From assembly GCA_902464645.1 (NCBI GenBank), contig CABQKL010000069.1, positions 1 through 10,176 on the forward strand: DNA of 10,176 bases, read 5' to 3'. This document shows, one piece after another, positions 6,069 through 10,176 of this stretch (within the stretch, counting starts at the first letter, position 1; every line of letters begins with the position of its first letter). The translations under genes were made by a program, and so were the position numbers. Below the pieces are notes generated by a model that saw only the letters and a list, made by a program, of their open reading frames with translations, did not search any database and was not told the origin of the DNA. Origin of the DNA: an uncultured Collinsella sp. (GTDB lineage: Bacteria > Actinomycetota > Coriobacteriia > Coriobacteriales > Coriobacteriaceae).

Positions 6069-7480
6069 TACATGCCCTCATCGGCAGGCATACTGTCGCC
6101 GCCGTCTGCCGTCATGCCCGCGCCGGTATCCACCACGATGGTGTCTCCATCGCGCAGCTTGGTAACCGGCACGTCGGGGTTGATCTCGTTGCCCTGGTCG
6201 TCGCGCTTGACCTGCGTCTTGCCGACCACGGCGTCGTTGTCGTTTTGCGTCACGACGGTCACCTTCACGCGGCGCGTTTCCTTGCCTTCGTTATCGGTTG
6301 CCACGTTGACGTAATAGTGTTCGCCGTCCTCGGTCATCAGCGCCATAGTGGGCACCATGACCACGTCGTCAAGCTGCTCGGTCACCACCGAGACCTCGGC
6401 AGTCATACCGGGCTTAAGGCGGCTATCGGGTGCCTCGATGAGGATGTCCACGTTAAAGGTCACGCTTCCGCCACCACCGTTGGCGGCGTCGGAGTTTGCC
6501 ACCGATGCGATAGCCGTGACGGTGCCCTGGCTCACGATATCGGGAAACGCGGGATAGGTAACGTTGGCGCTCTGGCCCACGGCGATCTTGGCGATGTCCT
6601 TTTCGCCCACCTGAACCGTCACCTTCATCTTGGAAAGGTCGGCGATCTGCATGCATTGCTTGCCACCGTTCGTGTCGCCTTCGCCCATGACCATGCCTCC
6701 GGTCACCGTGGCGCCCACTTTGGCGTTGAGCTCGACGATGCTACCCGAACTGGGGGCCTTTACGGTGCGTTCGGCCGCCTTGGCGTTTGCCTGGTCCAGG
6801 GTTGCCTGGGCCGAGGCGAGATTGCGCTGGGCGCTCGAGACGGCGCTGGCGTCGGCGGTTGCGTCCGCCGGGGCGGTTGCTCCGTTGGCATCCGGCGTCG
6901 GTGCTGCCTGTGCGGCGGCGAGCGCCGCTTGTGCGTTTTTCAGGTCTTCCTGTGCGGCCGTGACCGCGCGCTGCGCCTCGGCAACGGCGTTGTTGAGCTC
7001 ATCGTTTTTGATGGTCATGAGCACGTCGCCCTCGTTGACGCTCTGACCGGCCTGCACGTTGATCTGTGCCACCGTACCGTCGACAGAAGGGGAGACGACC
7101 GAGGCCGAAATAGGCTTGAGCTGTCCTTTTGCCTCGACGGTCGTGGTAAAGGTGCCCTCCATGACCATGTCGGTAACAGGTCCGTCCGCAGATTGCGGCT
7201 GCGAGTTGAGGATAACGCTCGCGATAATGGCAATCAGAATAATGCCGCCCACGATGCCGGCCGCGATGCCGCGTCGGATGAGCTTTTTGCGCCGACGCTC
7301 GGCACGCTTCGCCTTGAGCTTTGCGTAGGCCTCATCGTCGGATATTCCGGCGTTACCTTGCTCGCCGTCGTTTTGCTGCGCCGTGGGGGCGCTTGTGATG
7401 AGCGGTAGAGTTTCAGATGCGCCTTCCGGCACGCGCCCGGTATCGTCGGGGCCCGGGGTGATGGTGGGGACATTCGACAT
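6068..7480 (-). CDS. Membrane-fusion / HlyD-type periplasmic adaptor (MacA/YknX-like)
   Basis: A 470-residue adaptor, first gene of the transporter operon. Residues 1-70 are cytoplasmic and hydrophilic, ending in the basic run KAKRAERRRKKLIRR (56-70); one membrane helix follows (about 71-92). Outside the cell are two lipoyl half-motifs (about 124-160, with QAGQSVNEGDVLM, and 242-262) joined by a coiled-coil hairpin (162-237). The hairpin is interrupted by an Ala/Pro/Asp-rich insert (193-213). Beta-barrel and membrane-proximal domains follow (about 285-455). The family usually places such proteins between permease and substrate; in a single-membrane cell there is no TolC, so it probably acts as a substrate chaperone or gate. 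The ATG at 7480 has AAAGGAG 5 nt upstream; an in-frame start at 7630 would cross a hairpin and lacks a ribosome site. Confidence 0.9.
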   Translation of the reverse strand: MSNVPTITPGPDDTGRVPEGASETLPLITSAPTAQQNDGEQGNAGISDDEAYAKLKAKRAERRRKKLIRRGIAAGIVGGIILIAIIASVILNSQPQSADGPVTDMVMEGTFTTTVEAKGQLKPISASVVSPSVDGTVAQINVQAGQSVNEGDVLMTIKNDELNNAVAEAQRAVTAAQEDLKNAQAALAAAQAAPTPDANGATAPADATADASAVSSAQRNLASAQATLDQANAKAAERTVKAPSSGSIVELNAKVGATVTGGMVMGEGDTNGGKQCMQIADLSKMKVTVQVGEKDIAKIAVGQSANVTYPAFPDIVSQGTVTAIASVANSDAANGGGGSVTFNVDILIEAPDSRLKPGMTAEVSVVTEQLDDVVMVPTMALMTEDGEHYYVNVATDNEGKETRRVKVTVVTQNDNDAVVGKTQVKRDDQGNEINPDVPVTKLRDGDTIVVDTGAGMTADGGDSMPADEGM

Positions 7481-7510
7481 AGCGTCTCCTTTATAGAACA
7501 TACCGCGATA

Positions 7511-7544
7511 AGTATATACGCCCGCCGGTTGGGGCGGGCGTATA
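7511..7544 (-). promoter_or_regulatory. 12-bp perfect hairpin and overlapping -10 before the transporter operon
   Basis: TATACGCCCGCC (7515-7526) and GGCGGGCGTATA (7533-7544) are perfect inverted copies with a 6-nt spacer. On the minus strand TATACT (complement of 7511-7516) overlaps its edge and could be the -10 of the transporter operon, 31 nt before the start. The hairpin could instead terminate the upstream L,D-transpeptidase transcript (stop at 7609), but only a weak CTTAT follows it. Terminator, operator and attenuator all remain possible. Confidence 0.5.
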
Positions 7545-7608
7545 GGCGCGTTTCTTTCAGCATCGAAAGGTAGGTGTCGCTGAGCTTTGTTTCGTTGCGC
7601 GCGACGTG

Positions 7609-9363
7609 CTACGAATGCACGACCACGCACAGACCGACTTTGATGCAGTCGTGGAGCGCCTTGGCATCGGCCAGGCGCAGATTGATGCAGCCGTGGCTAC
7701 CGCACCATTTGTACGATTCGGCACTATCGAAACTCGAATCGTTTTGCCAGGTAGCGTCGTGGAAGCCAACCATGTTGCCCTCAAACGGCATCCAGTAGCT
7801 CACCGGGCTCTCGTATTTGGGCTTACCGGTCTTGGGGTCCTTGGCGCCGATAAGCTTGGTGGCGCCGTCGTTGCTGTTGATCTGCCACACGCCCTCGGGG
7901 GTGGCGTCTTCGCCCGGTTTGCCGGAAATAAAGTTGGCCTCCCAAACGATATTGCCGCTCTCGTCGTAGTAGCGCGCGTGCTGCTCGGACAGGTCGACGT
8001 CGATATACGCCTTCCAATCGGGCTCGCCCTTGGCGGTAAAGGTGTCGGCCTTCTGGGAGTAATTGATCTCAATCTCGCCGGTCTGCTTGTTGTTAATAGC
8101 ATCCTCGACCTGTTTGGCAAGCGTGCTGCTATCGATAGACCAACCAAAGTCACCGCCTTCGACGGCACATTGCTTGCCATCGGCGCGCGTCCACCAACGA
8201 GTGGAGCCCACGGTGTTAAAGCCATTGGCGAGGTCTGCTGCCCAGTTGCTGATCTGGGAAGTGTCGAGTGTGGGGTTCGCGGGGTCGGCAAAACTGATCC
8301 ACTGCAGCACCGAGCTGCCGTCGACCTTGCCGGCATCGTTGCCGTTGAGCTTAAGGGTCACGTTAACGCCCAGGAAGTTGTTGGCGGCATCGCATGCGGC
8401 CTGGATCTGGTCGTTGGTGAGCGTGCCGTTGAGCGGCTCGTAGGCATCGTTGCCGAGCTTCGTAAGATCGACGGTCTCGGACAGCGACGCGAGCTCGATC
8501 TCCGCATACTTAATGACATGCTCGCGGTTGAGCTTTTCGTTGGAGCGGGCCTTCTCGATCGTGAACTTGCCCGCCTTCTCGTCGTAGGAGCTCGATGCCT
8601 CAAAGGTACCCGTGCGGCCCTCGTTGAATGCGTCGATGGCGGCACCCAGATCCTCCTCGAACTGCTTTTGGTCAAAGGCGTCCGAGAGCATGGACAGGTC
8701 GACGTCCTGTTCCAGGTCGATGGTACCGTTTTTGGTCGCGCTAACGTTCTTGCCGCCGAGCGAGGCAATCAGGCGCGAAGGCCACAGCAGCGGCTCGTTG
8801 CTGCCGATAATCTCGTGGGCAGCTGCCTCGCCGTCGACGATGGGCTCGTCGGATTCGGGCTGATAGGTCCAACTAAAGTCTTCACCCGAAACGGTGAGCT
8901 TGTAGTGCTTCCACGCTGAGTTGACCTTGGTAGCGGCGGATGAGGCGTTGGAAAACGAGATATCGACGCCGGCGATGGTGGTGTTAGGGTAGGCAATCTG
9001 CGAAAACGCCACGACGCCCACGATATAGACGATGGCGACGAGGCCGAGGACGACGAAAAACGCCGTCTTGCCACCCGTCTTATTGCCCTTTGCGGAGCGG
9101 TTGTTGGCGGGGCCGCGGTTGTTGGAAACTCGAGTGTGCGAAGGGCCCTGGTTGTGACCGGCGCCATGTGTGGAACGCTGCTGGTGCTGTTGATATTGCT
9201 GACGCTGCTGATGCTGGCCCTGATTGGGACGCGGGGAGGTATTTGCCGCGCCGTGCTGTTCGCCATGGGCTGGCGCGATGGGACGCGGCGATTGGATTCC
9301 TCCGGGCTGCCTGCTGGGCTGTTGCGGATCGGGGATCAGTTGGCTGCGGTCGATTTGCGACAT
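7609..9363 (-). CDS. Membrane-anchored YkuD L,D-transpeptidase
   Basis: A 584-residue type II membrane protein that should make 3-3 cross-links in peptidoglycan or attach proteins to it. Residues 1-99 are a cytoplasmic tail rich in Gln, His, Asn, Pro and Gly, with Q/H-rich runs near 47-63. One membrane helix follows (about 100-124). The extracytoplasmic part has two likely peptidoglycan-binding (PG_binding_4-type) repeats, about 128-250 and 300-440. The C-terminal YkuD domain (about 450-584) holds the catalytic motif: H535, then SHGCINLR (556-563) with nucleophile C559. This order matches the Ldt enzymes of Gram-positive bacteria. A start at 9363 is supported by GAAGGA about 10 nt upstream and by TATAAT further up. 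It appears monocistronic, separated from both neighbours by more than 120 nt. Confidence 0.93.
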   Translation of the reverse strand: MSQIDRSQLIPDPQQPSRQPGGIQSPRPIAPAHGEQHGAANTSPRPNQGQHQQRQQYQQHQQRSTHGAGHNQGPSHTRVSNNRGPANNRSAKGNKTGGKTAFFVVLGLVAIVYIVGVVAFSQIAYPNTTIAGVDISFSNASSAATKVNSAWKHYKLTVSGEDFSWTYQPESDEPIVDGEAAAHEIIGSNEPLLWPSRLIASLGGKNVSATKNGTIDLEQDVDLSMLSDAFDQKQFEEDLGAAIDAFNEGRTGTFEASSSYDEKAGKFTIEKARSNEKLNREHVIKYAEIELASLSETVDLTKLGNDAYEPLNGTLTNDQIQAACDAANNFLGVNVTLKLNGNDAGKVDGSSVLQWISFADPANPTLDTSQISNWAADLANGFNTVGSTRWWTRADGKQCAVEGGDFGWSIDSSTLAKQVEDAINNKQTGEIEINYSQKADTFTAKGEPDWKAYIDVDLSEQHARYYDESGNIVWEANFISGKPGEDATPEGVWQINSNDGATKLIGAKDPKTGKPKYESPVSYWMPFEGNMVGFHDATWQNDSSFDSAESYKWCGSHGCINLRLADAKALHDCIKVGLCVVVHS

Positions 9364-9420
9364 CGTGTATATTTCCTTCGAGTTTCGCCTTGCGGCTCAT
9401 CGTGTTTTAACTGGGCTTGA

Positions 9421-9426
9421 ATTATA
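9421..9426 (-). promoter_or_regulatory. Candidate -10 of the L,D-transpeptidase gene
   Basis: The minus strand reads TATAAT, a perfect -10 hexamer, 57 nt before the start codon. The -35 region is poor; GTAACA, 19 bp upstream of it, matches four of six positions. With a terminator-like palindrome further upstream, a gene-specific promoter is expected here. Confidence 0.5.
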
Positions 9427-9467
9427 GCGATTACGCAGTTGCTTGTGTTACGAAAACAGTGGCGATA

Positions 9468-9501
9468 AACGATAGGTGGGACATATGTCCCACCTATCGT
9501 T
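9468..9501 (-). terminator. Perfect 34-bp palindrome, probable terminator of the serine dehydratase gene
   Basis: The 17-nt arms are exact reverse complements meeting at a central CATATG (the arm includes CGATAGGTGGGACAT). It begins 12 nt past the serine dehydratase stop, where a terminator would be. In minus-strand RNA the stem ends CGUU and is followed by U then AUCGCC, so the U-run is only three long. Termination is therefore likely but not certain; a binding site for a dimeric protein is an alternative. Confidence 0.6.
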
Positions 9502-9513
9502 CGCTTTTGCTCG

Positions 9514-10176
9514 CTATCCGCATATTCCGCATTTTGCGCATGCCGAGAGTGCTGCCGGAGCCTGCGCGATGCCGCCCTTGGCCGTCTCGCGCAGCGTGGC
9601 GGGCAGGGCGTGGCCCACCGAGAGCATCACGTGCGCCATCTGGTCAAACGGCACCAGGCTCTTGATGCCGGCGAGGGCGAGCTGCGCCGAGCTGAAGGCC
9701 GCGGCCACGCCGATGGCGTTGCGGTTTTGGCAGGGCACCTCGACAAGGCCGCCGACGGGGTCGCAAACGAGGCCCAACAGGTTGCTCAGCGCGATGGAGC
9801 TGGCGTCGAGCGCTTGCTCGGGCGTGCCGCCCATCATCTGGACCAGTGCAGCGGCGGCCATGGCGGCAGCGCTTCCAACCTCGGCCTGGCATCCGCCCTC
9901 GGCGCCGGCGACGCAGGCGCTCGTGGTGAGGTTGAGGCCGATGGCGGCGGCACAGTAGAGGGCATCCATGACCTGTTCGTCGTCGAGCTGGAGGTGATCG
10001 GCGAGCGCCAGCACGCAGCCGGGGACGACGCCCGCGGAGCCGGCCGTGGGGGCGGCGACGATCACGCCCATGGTGGCGGAGCGCTCGAGCACGGCCATCG
10101 CGCGGGCCACGGCATCGGTCTGAACGGTGCCCATCAGGCTTGCGCTCAAATCGTTGCGGCAGGTGGCATCGACGAG
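9514..10176 (-). CDS. sdaA: Iron-sulfur L-serine dehydratase (ammonia-lyase), C-terminal part
   Basis: The gene runs off the right edge; 220 C-terminal residues are visible. It deaminates L-serine to pyruvate and ammonia using a labile [4Fe-4S] cluster, not PLP. Visible residues include APTAGSAGVVPG (about 42-53), GAEGGCQAEVGSA (about 91-103) and CDPVGGLVEVPCQNRNA (about 138-154). Cysteines C96, C138 and C149 are spaced 42 and 11 apart, the spacing I recall for the cluster ligands of the Legionella enzyme. The protein ends CAKCGICG, so cysteine is the penultimate residue, as in enzymes whose C-terminal tail inserts into the active site as the fourth ligand. An in-frame TTG at 10149 is inside the conserved domain and is not the true start. 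Whether the enzyme is one chain or a separate alpha subunit cannot be seen. Confidence 0.93.
   Translation of the reverse strand, partial: LVDATCRNDLSASLMGTVQTDAVARAMAVLERSATMGVIVAAPTAGSAGVVPGCVLALADHLQLDDEQVMDALYCAAAIGLNLTTSACVAGAEGGCQAEVGSAAAMAAAALVQMMGGTPEQALDASSIALSNLLGLVCDPVGGLVEVPCQNRNAIGVAAAFSSAQLALAGIKSLVPFDQMAHVMLSVGHALPATLRETAKGGIAQAPAALSACAKCGICG

Noticed and set aside
6245..7408. Plus-strand ORF (387 codons) opposite the membrane-fusion gene
   Set aside because: Its translation is rich in His, Gly, Arg and Cys without recognisable domains; it shadows the real minus-strand gene of the operon.
7481..7630. Upstream start adding 50 residues to the membrane-fusion protein
   Set aside because: The extension crosses the 12-bp hairpin and overlaps the end of the L,D-transpeptidase gene, and it lacks a ribosome site. 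The start at 7480 has AAAGGAG at good spacing.
7606..8919. Long plus-strand ORF (437 codons) opposite the L,D-transpeptidase gene
   Set aside because: The opposite strand encodes a full YkuD protein with catalytic motif, ribosome site and promoter. The antisense reading has no domain I recognise and follows from GC-rich codon structure.

Overview
The window looks like a chromosomal stretch from a GC-rich, anaerobic, single-membrane gut actinobacterium, most likely Coriobacteriia and probably Collinsella or a close relative. This placement is inference. It rests on the GC-rich coding style, the type of oxygen-sensitive L-serine dehydratase, the membrane-fusion protein with a long cytoplasmic tail, and the Q/H-rich L,D-transpeptidase. 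No phage, insertion sequence, CRISPR array or origin is visible.

Layout. 1-97: the 3' part of tRNA-Glu(CUC) and its intrinsic terminator. 207-1499 (+): a polytopic membrane protein of the flippase-like / LPG-synthase transmembrane family. 1636-2247 (+): a TetR-family regulator, preceded by two inverted repeats that could be its operators and followed by a strong terminator (2377-2416). 2437-3870 (-): a radical SAM enzyme with a probable auxiliary Fe-S domain and no assigned substrate, convergent with the TetR gene. 4084-7480 (-): a tightly overlapping three-gene operon, transcribed as membrane-fusion protein, then ABC ATPase, then FtsX/MacB-type permease; this is a YknXYZ/MacAB-like efflux or envelope transporter. 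7609-9363 (-): a membrane-anchored YkuD L,D-transpeptidase. 9514 to the right edge (-): the C-terminal half of an iron-sulfur L-serine dehydratase, followed by a perfect 34-bp palindrome.

The most unusual structure is a pair of 67-bp imperfect palindromes (2286-2352 and 4003-4069). They are the same length, match at 54 of 67 positions when one is reverse-complemented, and lie in opposite orientation on either side of the radical SAM gene. One arm pair differs by a compensatory change. Copy 2 is flanked by TA on both sides, as a small non-autonomous (MITE-like) element would be, although copy 1 is not. A dispersed REP-like or structured-RNA element is equally possible.

Functionally the window is a set of neighbours rather than one pathway. 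The transporter, the L,D-transpeptidase and the flippase-like protein all act at the cell envelope. The TetR protein may control itself, the radical SAM gene or an unlinked target; sequence alone does not decide this.
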